From an uncultured Parabacteroides sp. (GTDB lineage: Bacteria > Bacteroidota > Bacteroidia > Bacteroidales > Tannerellaceae): a DNA stretch of 62,989 bases. The translations under genes and the position numbers were made by a program. Position 1 is the first letter of the stretch. Every line of letters begins with the position of its first letter. Location: contig CASEMX010000009.1 in NCBI GenBank assembly GCA_949289155.1, forward strand, positions 1 to 62,989. The letters are read 5' to 3'. The notes beneath the pieces are model-generated. The model saw nothing but the letters and a program-made list of their open reading frames with translations, was not told where the DNA came from and searched no databases. Below, piece after piece: positions 17,516 through 25,938 of this stretch.

Positions 17516-19171
17516 CTAAAAAGAGGGGAAATCATTCTGCCGTTCGAAGTTCAGCCGTTCGCCGGTACGCGGGTGGGTAAACTCGATAGATTCGGCATGG
17601 AGATAAAGCCGGTCGGACGGCGTGCCATAAAGCCGGTCGCCCACTATCGGCGCATTCAGCCCGTCCGGGTGCGCGGCATGGACACGCAACTGATGCGTCC
17701 GCCCCGTTTTCGGATAAAATGCGATTAATGTGCAATGCTCCGTGCGCCGGATAACCTGATAATCGGTATAGGCCGGCTTCCCTTCCGCATAATCTACCTT
17801 CTGGCGCGGGCGGTCCAACCAATCCGGCGCGAGAGGCAGCGTGATTGCCCCGCTGTCTGAAGCCACGGTCCCCTCCAGCCAAGCGACATACCGCTTCTTG
17901 ACTGTCCGATGCTTGAACTGCGCCTGCAAATGGCAGTACGCCTCTTTCGTTTTGGCCACTAATAATAGGCCGGATGTCGCCATATCCAACCGATGCACCA
18001 TATATAATTCCTTTTCGTCGGGGCGCATTTCCCTTAGATATTCCAAGAGCGAACGCGGCGCCTCTTTGCCCGGAACGGAGAGTAGGCCGGCAGGCTTATT
18101 CACGACCAACAGGTCGGCATCCTCATAGACAATTTCCGGACAGGCTGCGGAGGAATGGTTATCGGCTAACGGATTGGCTTCCACCTTCAATCCCTGTAAC
18201 ATAAACGCAAGAATCGGTGCACATTTCCCTTGGCAGGCAGGATAAAAATGCCCGTGCCGGCGAATCTCTGCGACCGGCGAATCTCCCCACCAAAACTCAG
18301 CCATAGCCAACGGCTCCAACCCTTTCCGATAGGCATACTGCAATAATTTAGGCGCAGCACATTCGCCGGCTCCGGCAGGCGGGATACGTTGGGAGGTAGG
18401 AGCGAACAGTTCGCATAAATCCTTCACTTCGCCCAATGCATTCCGCATCCGGAATTGCTTGAACAGTTTAAGTTGAAGCGCAGCCGAGCGCGATTTCCTC
18501 TCCTGTTTCAACCGGAGGATTTCGGCTTCGTATCCTTTGACTGCCGCTTCGCATTGGGCGAGTTCATCTTTCCATTTCAGATTTAAACGCTTGTACTCCG
18601 CTTTCTGGAATTGGCTTTCGCGGATGAGAGCCGCTTGTTGCTCTTCGCTGAGAAGAGACTCCCCGCGTAACTTATCCCGCTTCGCTTTTTCTGCCTGTAA
18701 ATTCGCTTTCGCCGTACGCAAAGCTTCGTCTGCTTGTTCCCGGCATTGGGCATATTTCGTTAAAGCCAGCCGGTAATCCTCGGCACACAAAAGTGCTTCT
18801 ATCCGATGGTTGAGGAGGGATATTTGCTCCTCTTCCGCTTTGAAGAATCCGTCAGGGCGCAATAAATCATAAACCGGAGGCACAAAAAAGGCATGTTCGT
18901 TAGAATGCGCCAAATTTCCGGAGAAAGCCGCCAGATAACCGATATCCCCCGCCGAGGAACGGACCACTAAGACGCCAAACATTTTCCCTTTTTGCAATTC
19001 TTCATGCCATATTTTCTGACCCGCAAGATAAGTTTGTACCTCTCTGGTAGCCAATATGCACAAAGGATGAGGAATATAATGGAAAGGATAAGTAAATTTA
19101 TCCGGCAAAGGTATCGTTGTTATCGGTTCCCGAAAGAAGTGGAGCTTCTCATCTTTCATACGCCTGTTCAT
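17516..19171 (-). CDS. RluA-family pseudouridine synthase with long N-terminal extension
   Basis: About 551 residues, much longer than a plain RluA enzyme. The C-terminal third is a pseudouridine synthase: IVYEDADLLVVNKPAGLLSVPG, the catalytic MVHRLDMATSGLLLVAKT and KTGRTHQLRVHAAH. The N-terminal ~330 residues hold a globular domain (PFHYIPHPLCILATREVQTYL), then a predicted coiled coil rich in Ala/Lys/Glu (about residues 120-230), and a Cys-containing segment (FYPACQGKCAPILAFML). Similar long forms exist in other Bacteroidetes and gamma-proteobacteria. Two candidate starts (19171 and 19159) lie downstream of the tRNA terminator; longer readings run into the tRNA and were rejected. The RNA target is unknown. 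Confidence 0.85.
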   Translation of the reverse strand: MNRRMKDEKLHFFREPITTIPLPDKFTYPFHYIPHPLCILATREVQTYLAGQKIWHEELQKGKMFGVLVVRSSAGDIGYLAAFSGNLAHSNEHAFFVPPVYDLLRPDGFFKAEEEQISLLNHRIEALLCAEDYRLALTKYAQCREQADEALRTAKANLQAEKAKRDKLRGESLLSEEQQAALIRESQFQKAEYKRLNLKWKDELAQCEAAVKGYEAEILRLKQERKSRSAALQLKLFKQFRMRNALGEVKDLCELFAPTSQRIPPAGAGECAAPKLLQYAYRKGLEPLAMAEFWWGDSPVAEIRRHGHFYPACQGKCAPILAFMLQGLKVEANPLADNHSSAACPEIVYEDADLLVVNKPAGLLSVPGKEAPRSLLEYLREMRPDEKELYMVHRLDMATSGLLLVAKTKEAYCHLQAQFKHRTVKKRYVAWLEGTVASDSGAITLPLAPDWLDRPRQKVDYAEGKPAYTDYQVIRRTEHCTLIAFYPKTGRTHQLRVHAAHPDGLNAPIVGDRLYGTPSDRLYLHAESIEFTHPRTGERLNFERQNDFPSF

Positions 19172-19182
19172 TTTTCGATAAA

Positions 19183-19215
19183 TAAAAAAAGCAGCTATCT
19201 TATTATGATAACTGC
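19183..19215 (-). terminator. Terminator behind tRNA-Thr
   Basis: On the minus strand GCAGTTATC pairs with GATAGCTGC (plus positions 19207-19215 and 19191-19199; one G-T pair) and is followed by seven T residues. It separates the tRNA transcript from the pseudouridine synthase gene. Confidence 0.75.
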
Positions 19216-19229
19216 CTTTCAAATAAATG

Positions 19230-19302
<73 letters not shown>

Positions 19303-19323
19303 AGCCTTTTTCTTAAACCGGTG

Positions 19324-19331
19324 CAAAGATA
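19324..19331 (-). promoter_or_regulatory. -7 element for tRNA-Thr
   Basis: Minus strand TATCTTTG, 22 bp upstream of the tRNA 5' end. No clear -33 TTTG was found. Confidence 0.55.
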
Positions 19332-19337
19332 AGTATT

Positions 19338-19799
19338 CTATTTGACATCTGAAAGAAGTTCATCTAAAAATTTATCCAAATCTGCATCTAAATCTTTTAG
19401 CAGTGGGTCGTCCAAACGAAACATCTCGTCATCTAAAAACAGAAGCTCCTCGATTACGACGAACGCTTCATCTGTCAGACTTACGGACAACGGCTTAATA
19501 AACCGGGGATTATCGAATACATTCTTGGCAGCCAATGATGTCAATACCGATTTTAAAACATCTGCAACACGGCGATTGAATACCTCTTCGCCCTCTGTAT
19601 TATTTACCCAATCGAAGATAATCGTTTTATCGACCAAGTTTTCACCTTCATCGTAAATCAATAGCTCACCATTTTCCGGGTCTGCCTGGACATAAATGTC
19701 GCTGATATAATTTCCATTGTTATCTGCGGTCATTTTCTGTATAGCTGATAAGAAAAGAGCCTCCAAAATGGACTGTATTTGTGTTAAACTTGTACTCAT
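19338..19799 (-). CDS. Acidic protein of unknown function
   Basis: A 153-residue cytoplasmic protein without signal peptide or membrane segment. The N-terminal half (IYVQADPENGELLIYDEGENL) looks like a small alpha/beta fold. The C-terminus is extremely acidic (LKDLDADLDKFLDELLSDVK). Family not recognised. It could be a DNA- or protein-mimic type or a chaperone-like partner, but nothing proves this. It lies upstream of the lipoprotein gene on the same strand, separated by a 44-bp gap. Confidence 0.7.
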   Translation of the reverse strand: MSTSLTQIQSILEALFLSAIQKMTADNNGNYISDIYVQADPENGELLIYDEGENLVDKTIIFDWVNNTEGEEVFNRRVADVLKSVLTSLAAKNVFDNPRFIKPLSVSLTDEAFVVIEELLFLDDEMFRLDDPLLKDLDADLDKFLDELLSDVK

Positions 19800-19843
19800 A
19801 TATGCTTCCTCTTTTTATTTAACGTCCAAAATTAGCAATAAAA

Positions 19844-20887
19844 TTAGTCTTTATGGCCAATTTGTATATTAAGTTTTTGCTCCGATTGTATTCTTTGTCC
19901 TAATACCTCTTGATAAGCCTTCAATAATTTGGTATTATTCGAGGCATCCCCTTCGCTTTTCCGGAAGAGATTTTCCGCTTTTCCTGCCCAATCATAGGCA
20001 TTTTGGAACTGGCTTTGCATCTCCTCGGTTAAAGCAATATTAGAGGCAAGTTTAGCTCGTTTGCTTTCTGACGCTATAGTCTGATACAACATTTTCCATA
20101 TCCGTTCGGCTTCATCCCATTTCCCTTCAGAAGCATAAGCCGTCGCCTCTTTCCAGCGAGAATTCATGTTACTGTAAAACCAACGGGTCTCTTCGCTCCA
20201 ATGAGGAACGAAATAAGCAGACAGTTTGTTTCCTAAATAATCCCCGGCTATGCGCAACGCATCCTCAGGAGTAGGCAAATAAAGGTCCAATAGGCGGTTA
20301 TTATCTGCCATTTGTTCAAAACGTACAGAATCTTCCACAAGAATAGTGGCCAATGGTTGATTTCGTTCCGGGAGATAGGCTCTTAAAATGCCATTCATCT
20401 TAATATCAATAGTCCCCGATAAGAAGCCGGCTCCTATATTCTCTACCTTTTTCTCCATATAGAACAGCATTTTGTCCAATGCAATGATTGCATCGGCATC
20501 ATTCGACGTACATAAAGCTGCGACTTGCTCTCTGTTTAATTTCTTATCAACTAAACCTATGCCTTTTCCCCGCAAAGGATCTTGAAAAAGTAGTACATCC
20601 TCAAAATAATCGGCATCTAAGATAGCCCGCCCGCAAGCCGTACAGATATCGAACAATGCGCTATCCATTTTTGCCCTCGCAGTGTCTTGGGCAATCCCTA
20701 ATAATGTATAGGCATATCCGGAATCATCCGACTGCGGCAAAGCATTATTGACCATCATAATCTTTTTTACGTCATTCGGGAAAGTAACTTCTCCCGGATT
20801 GCACGTTTCTATGCCAATATAATTGATGCCTCCGCAAGCTGTTAATAATAAAGTGCTAATAACTAAGAATATACTACTTTTTTTCAT
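19844..20887 (-). CDS. DUF6340-like lipoprotein
   Basis: 347 residues. The signal peptide ends in the lipobox LLTACGG with the acylated Cys at residue 18, so it is a lipoprotein. The N-terminal part contains VTFPNDVKKIMMVNNALPQSD and SNDADAIIALDKMLFYMEKK, which resemble the DUF6340 family of Bacteroidetes lipoproteins (from memory). The C-terminal ~100 residues (SRWKEATAYASEGKWDEAERIWKML) look like TPR helices. Function unknown. It is 12 bp downstream of the sugar isomerase gene, so the two are probably cotranscribed. Confidence 0.8.
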   Translation of the reverse strand: MKKSSIFLVISTLLLTACGGINYIGIETCNPGEVTFPNDVKKIMMVNNALPQSDDSGYAYTLLGIAQDTARAKMDSALFDICTACGRAILDADYFEDVLLFQDPLRGKGIGLVDKKLNREQVAALCTSNDADAIIALDKMLFYMEKKVENIGAGFLSGTIDIKMNGILRAYLPERNQPLATILVEDSVRFEQMADNNRLLDLYLPTPEDALRIAGDYLGNKLSAYFVPHWSEETRWFYSNMNSRWKEATAYASEGKWDEAERIWKMLYQTIASESKRAKLASNIALTEEMQSQFQNAYDWAGKAENLFRKSEGDASNNTKLLKAYQEVLGQRIQSEQKLNIQIGHKD

Positions 20888-20899
20888 CTCTTATTCGAT

Positions 20900-21748
20900 T
20901 TATATTATATCACTCACCGCTTTGAAATAACCGATAGATTCAGCTATTCCCAAGAATGGGTCTTTCATGTCTTTCTCATATTCCAGGCTACACATTCCGG
21001 TATAGTTGACTTTTCTCATCATTTTTATCAAAGCAACGAAATCTATTTTTCCTCGTCCCAATTCAATGGCATGTCCTGCTTTGGTCGAATCTGTTACATC
21101 CTTTATATGCATATCAAATACACGGGTATGATAGCGCTCCAAATCGGCGACAGGGTCGCATCCGTTTCGCAAATCGTGACCAACGTCGAGACACATGCCG
21201 ATACGTGGATCCAAATCTTTCACGTGTTCCCATACATCCGTTGCATCCGGATAGGTTTTGATATCTGGTCCATGTAAATGAATGGCATAATGGAAATCAT
21301 ATTCCTTTACTTTCTTATCTACATAAGGCAACAGTTCATAATTGGGCACACCGACGATTAGTTTCACGCCAACTTTCTGTGCATAAGCAAAAGCACGGTC
21401 TATCTCCGCTTCACTCTTCATATAAATCGGTCCGACGGCGTATCCCGTTACTCCAAATTCCGCACAACGAGCGTGGAATGCCTTGATTTGTTCGTCCGTA
21501 CTATCCAACGGCAGATGAAAATCCTTGATACATAAATAATGGATATCTAAGCGTTGCAATGTACGGAGCGTCGTATCCAAATCAAAGTTCACGAATGTAT
21601 AGCCCGCCATCCCTAAGCGGAACGGATTAACCGACTTGGGAGCTTTCGGCTTAATTGCCTGCGCCCAACCTGTTTGTGTAATCGATGCCGTACTTAGTAA
21701 TAATGCTCCTGCTAAACTTTGTTTGAAAAATTTTCTCCGTGTATTCAT
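20900..21748 (-). CDS. Sugar phosphate isomerase/epimerase-like TIM barrel, exported
   Basis: 282 residues. The N-terminus MNTRRKFFKQSLAGALLLST carries a twin-arginine-like export signal. The mature part is an AP endonuclease-2/xylose isomerase-like TIM barrel (FRLGMAGYTF, IGMCLDVGHDLRNG, ELGRGKIDFVALIKMMRKV), with His/Asp/Glu metal-binding residues expected in CLDVGHD and SLEYEKD. The substrate is probably a sugar or sugar acid outside the cytoplasm; this is family inference. It is the first gene of a likely two-gene unit with the lipoprotein. Confidence 0.85.
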   Translation of the reverse strand: MNTRRKFFKQSLAGALLLSTASITQTGWAQAIKPKAPKSVNPFRLGMAGYTFVNFDLDTTLRTLQRLDIHYLCIKDFHLPLDSTDEQIKAFHARCAEFGVTGYAVGPIYMKSEAEIDRAFAYAQKVGVKLIVGVPNYELLPYVDKKVKEYDFHYAIHLHGPDIKTYPDATDVWEHVKDLDPRIGMCLDVGHDLRNGCDPVADLERYHTRVFDMHIKDVTDSTKAGHAIELGRGKIDFVALIKMMRKVNYTGMCSLEYEKDMKDPFLGIAESIGYFKAVSDII

Positions 21749-21795
21749 TGTAATTTAGAATTAAAGGTGAATTCTTTGTGGACAAATGTACAACA

Positions 21796-21830
21796 AAAAA
21801 GCGGTCGTTAATCCAGCACGACCGCTTTTT
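21796..21830 (-). terminator. Bidirectional-type terminator downstream of hisS
   Basis: GCGGTCGT (21801-21808) pairs with ACGACCGC (21818-21825), flanked by A-run and T-run on either side. It lies 55 bp past the hisS stop on the minus strand. Confidence 0.8.
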
Positions 21831-21884
21831 CTTGAAAAACATCGGACATTTTCAAAAGGATATCTGATGTTTTGGGTATAATCC

Positions 21885-23243
21885 TTATTTCAATATCTCT
21901 ACTAATTCCTCTAAGGTGAGCATATTCTGTTCGCCCGTCAGCATATTCTTGAGGTTGATTTTGCCTTCCGCCATTTCCGTTTCGCCCACGATGGCGACGA
22001 ACGGGATTTTCTTCGTATCGGCATAACCCATTTGCTTTTTCATCTTCGCGGCTTCGGGGTAAAGCTCGGTGCGGATGCCGGCGGCACGGACTTGCGCCAC
22101 CAAGGGGAGGAGATACGCCTCTTCCGTCGCGCCGAAGTTGACGAACAGGAGCTGCGTGGTCTGCAGCGCGTCTTTGGGATAAAGGTCCAACTGGTTCAGC
22201 ACGTCGAAGATACGGTCTGCCCCGAAGGAGATGCCTACGCCTGAAACGCCCTCCATGCCGAAGACGCCCGTCAGGTTGTCATACCGTCCGCCGCCCGTGA
22301 TGCTTCCGATTTGCACGTCGAGCGCCTTCACTTCGAAGATGGCGCCGGTGTAGTAGTTCAGTCCGCGTGCCAACGTCAGGTCCAGTTCCAATTCGGCGCG
22401 GAGCGTCAGCTTCTCGATGCGGTCGAGGATGAATTCCAACTCTTCGATGCCCTTCATGCCGGTTTCCGACGTAGCCAAGACCTCTTTCAGGGAAGCGATC
22501 TTCTCGCGGTTCGTCCCGCTGAGCAGGATGACGGGCTGGAGCCGGGCGATGGCCTCTTCCGAAAGTCCCTTCTCGCGTAGCTCGGCATTCACATTGTCCA
22601 AGCCAATCTTGTCCAGCTTGTCGATAGCCACGGTGATGTCTACGATCTTGTCCGATGCGCCGAGGATTTCAGCAATGCCCGACAGGATTTTGCGGTTGTT
22701 CATCTTGATGCAGACGTGGATGCCGAAGCGGTGAAACACCTCGTCCATGATTTGGATCAGCTCCACCTCGTTAATCAACGAATTGGAACCTACCACGTCG
22801 CCATCGCACTGGTAGAACTCCCGATAGCGTCCCTTTTGCGGACGGTCGGCGCGCCAGACGGGCTGGATTTGGTAACGTTTGAAGGGGAAGGAAATCTCGT
22901 TCCGGTGCTGCACCACGAAGCGGGCGAACGGGACGGTCAAATCATAACGCAATCCCTTCTCGCACGCCTTGTTGGCAAACTTCACCGGGTTCATCTCCTT
23001 CAGTTCCTCGGGCGAGATGCCGGCAAAGCAATCGCCGGAGTTCAGGATTTTGAACAGGAGCTTGTCGCCCTCCTCGCCATATTTGCCCATGAGCGTGGAC
23101 AGGTTCTCCATCGCTGGCGTCTCAATCTGCTGGAATCCATACAGGTGATACACCTCACGGATGGTATTGAATATATAATTACGCTTCGCCATTTCTTCCG
23201 GCGAAAAATCTCTTGTACCTTTGGGTATTGACGGTTTCTGCAT
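21885..23243 (-). CDS. hisS: Histidyl-tRNA synthetase
   Basis: 452 residues, class II aminoacyl-tRNA synthetase that charges tRNA-His. Visible are N-terminal [12 protein letters not shown], motif 2 ([19 protein letters not shown]), the histidine-specific [15 protein letters not shown], motif 3 ([15 protein letters not shown]) and a C-terminal anticodon-binding domain (starting [17 protein letters not shown]). Length fits the family. It stands as a single gene with a terminator behind it and a repeat-rich gap before it. Confidence 0.96.
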   Translation of the reverse strand: MQKPSIPKGTRDFSPEEMAKRNYIFNTIREVYHLYGFQQIETPAMENLSTLMGKYGEEGDKLLFKILNSGDCFAGISPEELKEMNPVKFANKACEKGLRYDLTVPFARFVVQHRNEISFPFKRYQIQPVWRADRPQKGRYREFYQCDGDVVGSNSLINEVELIQIMDEVFHRFGIHVCIKMNNRKILSGIAEILGASDKIVDITVAIDKLDKIGLDNVNAELREKGLSEEAIARLQPVILLSGTNREKIASLKEVLATSETGMKGIEELEFILDRIEKLTLRAELELDLTLARGLNYYTGAIFEVKALDVQIGSITGGGRYDNLTGVFGMEGVSGVGISFGADRIFDVLNQLDLYPKDALQTTQLLFVNFGATEEAYLLPLVAQVRAAGIRTELYPEAAKMKKQMGYADTKKIPFVAIVGETEMAEGKINLKNMLTGEQNMLTLEELVEILK

Positions 23244-23279
23244 TGTATTCTTATTATTATGATGTTGTTTTCTTTTTAT

Positions 23280-23397
23280 GGGAGTTAAAGGAGTTATAGA
23301 AGTTATCGCTTCGCTTAGGAGTTAAAGACAAATGCCTTTGTTACTCAAAGAGTATTGTCTTTAACTCCTATAACTCCTCCTAACTTCTTTAACTACT
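23280..23397. repeat. Inverted and direct repeats of GGAGTTA in the hisS-mnmA gap
   Basis: GGAGTTAAAGACAA (23311-23324) pairs perfectly with TTGTCTTTAACTCC across a 23-base loop. Outside it, GGAGTTAAAGGAGTTATAGAA is matched by TAACTCCTCCTAACTTCTTT. The gap therefore holds a symmetric cluster of the short word GGAGTTA. It may work as a terminator for mnmA (minus strand) but lacks a proper T-run. It looks like a short relative of the palindromic arrays. Confidence 0.6.
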
Positions 23398-24465
23398 TTA
23401 TTCTATAATCATCCCGCTTCCGAGGCAGAGGTGATGGTCCTTGTCATAGACCACGCCATATTGTCCGGGCGCGATGCCTTGTATCTTGTCGTCTGATTCG
23501 ATGCGATATATATCTCCGATGCGGCGGATATAGCCGTGGGTGAACTCCGGCGTGTGGCGAATCTTGAAGGTGATTTCCTTCGCGTCGTCGAACTCGCCCC
23601 ACGGGTCTTCGGTGATGAAGTCGAAGCCGTGCATGTTGATGACTTTGCCATATTGCGTCTCCGGGTCGTAGCCGTTCGATACATATATTATATTGCGCCG
23701 GATGTCCTTCTTGATGACGAACCACGGTCCGCCGCTTAAGCCTAATCCCTTGCGCTGCCCGATGGTGTGGAACCAATAGCCGTTGTGCTTGCCCAGCACC
23801 TTGCCCGTCTCCAGTTCGATAATCTTCCCCGGACGCTTGCCCAAGTACCGCTCGATAAAGTCGTTGTAATTAATCTTCCCCAAGAAACAGATGCCTTGGC
23901 TATCCTTGCGCTTGGCGCTGGGGAGCTTCTGCGCTTCGGCAATGGCACGTACCTCGCTCTTCATCAGATGCCCGATGGGGAACATCAACTTCTGGATTTG
24001 GAGCCGGGTGATTTGCCCGAGGAAATCGGTCTGGTCCTTCACGGGGTCTTTCGCGGTCGAGAGCCATACCTTCCCGTCGATTTCGGTCGTGGTGGCATAA
24101 TGTCCCGTCGCAATCTTGTCGAAATCTTTGCCCCACTTGTCCTCGAAGCAGCCGAACTTGATGAATTTGTTGCACATCATGTCCGGGTTAGGCGTCAGTC
24201 CGCGCTTCACCGAGTCGATGGTATAGCTCACCACCTTCTCCCAGTACTCGTCATGCAATGACACCTGTTCGAAGCGGCATCCATACTTCTTCGCGATATA
24301 CGAAGTGATTTCAATATCCTCTTCCGCCGGGCAGTCGATGTAGCCATCCTTGTCCTCCATCCCGATGCGGATGTAGAAGATGGTCGGGTCGTAGCCCGCC
24401 TCTTTCAACAGGTGGACCACCACGGAGCTATCCACACCTCCCGATACTAATGCTGCGATTTCCAT
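23398..24465 (-). CDS. mnmA: tRNA-specific 2-thiouridylase
   Basis: 355 residues from the ATG at 24465; a longer reading upstream has no family similarity and runs through the promoter. MnmA activates U34 of tRNA-Lys/Glu/Gln with ATP and inserts sulfur. Visible are the PP-loop SGGVDSS (residues 8-14), the first catalytic Cys in [12 protein letters not shown] (C98), TGHYATT, and the second Cys in SQGICFLG (C193). The C-terminal beta-barrel includes YTIGQRKGL-like [14 protein letters not shown]. Length fits the family. It reads toward hisS on the same strand. Confidence 0.95.
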   Translation of the reverse strand: MEIAALVSGGVDSSVVVHLLKEAGYDPTIFYIRIGMEDKDGYIDCPAEEDIEITSYIAKKYGCRFEQVSLHDEYWEKVVSYTIDSVKRGLTPNPDMMCNKFIKFGCFEDKWGKDFDKIATGHYATTTEIDGKVWLSTAKDPVKDQTDFLGQITRLQIQKLMFPIGHLMKSEVRAIAEAQKLPSAKRKDSQGICFLGKINYNDFIERYLGKRPGKIIELETGKVLGKHNGYWFHTIGQRKGLGLSGGPWFVIKKDIRRNIIYVSNGYDPETQYGKVINMHGFDFITEDPWGEFDDAKEITFKIRHTPEFTHGYIRRIGDIYRIESDDKIQGIAPGQYGVVYDKDHHLCLGSGMIIE

Positions 24466-24496
24466 AAATATATACTCCCGTTTTGTTTTCAATCTG

Positions 24497-24504
24497 CAAA
24501 GGTA
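24497..24504 (-). promoter_or_regulatory. -7 element for mnmA
   Basis: Minus strand TACCTTTG, 32 bp upstream of the mnmA start. It supports the start at 24465, because a longer coding reading would cover it. Confidence 0.6.
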
Positions 24505-24609
24505 ATGTTTTCTAAAAACATATCCACTACCCGACGGTAGGCTTCTCTGTATTTCCTTCTTTCCTGCCGAGAGACTCCCCTTTGTCTGCCTACCTGTTAG
24601 TACCCATCT

Positions 24610-24747
24610 TCCTACATAATCATCTTCCTCCATTCAACGGAAATATTTCCTCCATATTACGGATATATATCCTCAATATGTAGGAAATATTTCCTGCAAT
24701 TGGAGGAAATAGAATGTGTGCCGGGATGGATATTAGTATCCCGGCAC
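24610..24747. repeat. 22-bp palindromic array and isolated hairpin
   Basis: GGAAATATTTCC (24639-24650), GGATATATATCC (24661-24672) and GGAAATATTTCC (24683-24694) are spaced exactly 22 bp, with degenerate flanking units (TCCTCC/GGAGGAAAT). Right after comes a perfect 10-bp hairpin, GTGCCGGGAT (24718-24727) with ATCCCGGCAC (24738-24747). The rest of the gap to the leader peptide holds only the promoter at 24863. Confidence 0.8.
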
Positions 24748-24862
24748 TTTCAGCCTACTATCTCCCAACCTGTCTGGTAAGATATGCCGACCTCTCGGAA
24801 GGGGGCTAACTATCTGCAGAAGAAAAAATATGCATCTTGGCATAAAAAAATATCGTTTTTTT

Positions 24863-24892
24863 CTTGTATGTATGGAAAATTTGTTACTTTTG
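24863..24892 (+). promoter_or_regulatory. Promoter of the aromatic amino acid operon
   Basis: -7 TACTTTTG (24885-24892) with CTTG (24863-24866) 18 bp upstream as a -33-like element. Transcription would start just before the leader peptide ATG at 24917. Confidence 0.65.
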
Positions 24893-24916
24893 CCCCCGAA
24901 TAAGAAACAAATAACA

Positions 24917-24994
24917 ATGACTCGATTTAGCTTTACATATTACTTTTATTACTTTTACTTTTATACGAAGGTGAAGGCAGGAGTTTGTATGTAG
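24917..24994 (+). CDS. pheL: Phe/Tyr leader peptide of the aromatic operon
   Basis: A 25-residue peptide, MTRFSFTYYFYYFYFYTKVK followed by AGVCM. Eleven of residues 4-16 are Phe or Tyr (5 Phe, 6 Tyr). It sits between the promoter and an intrinsic terminator ahead of pheA. This is the classic layout of a translational attenuator: ribosome stalling at scarce charged tRNA-Phe or tRNA-Tyr would change RNA folding. The symbol is by analogy with E. coli pheL. The mixed Phe/Tyr run fits an operon that makes both amino acids. Confidence 0.9.
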   Translation: MTRFSFTYYFYYFYFYTKVKAGVCM

Positions 24995-25068
24995 AGCGTC
25001 GATGATGAACGAATATAGGTAATCAATGAAACAATATGAAGTCCTGCCGGTTGAGGTGGGACTTTTTT
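24976..25068 (+). promoter_or_regulatory. Transcription attenuator (antiterminator/terminator)
   Basis: The terminator is AAGTCCTGCC (25039-25048), loop GGTTGA, GGTGGGACTT (25055-25064), then a T-run to 25068. The leader coding region holds GGCAGGAGTT (24976-24985), which matches the complement of AAGTCCTGCC at 9 of 10 positions. It can therefore capture the terminator's left arm. A ribosome stalled at the Phe/Tyr codons (24926-24964) leaves this segment free, so the antiterminator forms. A ribosome that reaches the stop at 24992-24994 covers it and the terminator forms. Confidence 0.85.
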
Positions 25069-25092
25069 GTTAATAGACAAAAGCAGAAAGAA

Positions 25093-25938
25093 ATGGAAAG
25101 AAAAGTAGCGATACAGGGAATTGCAGGTTCGTTTCACGATATAGCGGCACGCCGGTATTTCGACAAGGATGAAGTGGAAACGATACCATGCAATACTTTC
25201 CGGGATGTGATTACGGCTGTCCGGCGCGACCCGTCGATAGTAGGTTTGATGGCTATCGAAAACACCATTGCCGGAAGCTTGCTCCAGAATCATGAGTTGA
25301 TACGGGAAAGCGGGCTCAGCATCATCGGGGAATACAAATTGCGTATCTCACACTCGCTGGTGGCATTGCCGGGAACTAAGTTGGAAGATGTAAAAGAGGT
25401 CAATTCGCATCCGATTGCATTGATGCAGTGTACAGAGTTTCTGGATACAATCCCTTATGCGAAGGTGGTAGAAAAGGAGGATACGGCCGGAAGCGCCCGA
25501 TGGATAGCCGAACAAAAGATGCAAGGCCATGCGGCAATCTGTGGTAAGCTGGCTGCCGAAATCTATGGCATGGAGGTACTGGCTGAAGGTATCGAGACCA
25601 ACAAGCGCAACTTCACCCGCTTCTTGGCAATCGCCGACCGATGGACAGCTGACGAGATGATGCGCGACTCGGTCAAGAACAAGGCTTCGGTGGTATTTGC
25701 CCTTCCGCATACGGCAGGGAGCCTCTCGAAGGTGCTGTCGGTCCTTTCTTTTTATGACATGAATCTGACGAAGATACAATCGCTGCCCATTATCGGTCGT
25801 GAATGGGAATATCTGTTCTACATCAACTTGACCTTTACGGACTACACGCGATATAGACAGGCGCTTGATGCGATACGGCCATTGACTAAAGACTTAAAAA
25901 TATTAGGCGAATATGAAGAAGGAAGACAAGGATTGTAA
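25093..25938 (+). CDS. pheA: Prephenate dehydratase
   Basis: 281 residues from the ATG at 25093; a start further upstream would lie inside the attenuator. It converts prephenate to phenylpyruvate in phenylalanine synthesis. Visible are IQGIAGSFHDIAARRYF, ENTIAGSLLQNHELIRESGL, the catalytic-region TRFLAIADRW (TRF motif) and a C-terminal ACT domain (ASVVFALPHTAGSLSKVLSV...LTKIQSLPI) that usually binds Phe for feedback inhibition. There is no fused chorismate mutase; that activity is on the DAHP synthase two genes on. It overlaps the aminotransferase gene by 26 bp. Confidence 0.94.
   Translation: MERKVAIQGIAGSFHDIAARRYFDKDEVETIPCNTFRDVITAVRRDPSIVGLMAIENTIAGSLLQNHELIRESGLSIIGEYKLRISHSLVALPGTKLEDVKEVNSHPIALMQCTEFLDTIPYAKVVEKEDTAGSARWIAEQKMQGHAAICGKLAAEIYGMEVLAEGIETNKRNFTRFLAIADRWTADEMMRDSVKNKASVVFALPHTAGSLSKVLSVLSFYDMNLTKIQSLPIIGREWEYLFYINLTFTDYTRYRQALDAIRPLTKDLKILGEYEEGRQGL

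Noticed and set aside
17125-17728. Open frames across the 42-bp array on both strands
   Set aside because: The period is a multiple of 3, so the repeats give open frames in several readings. No promoter or start context fits.
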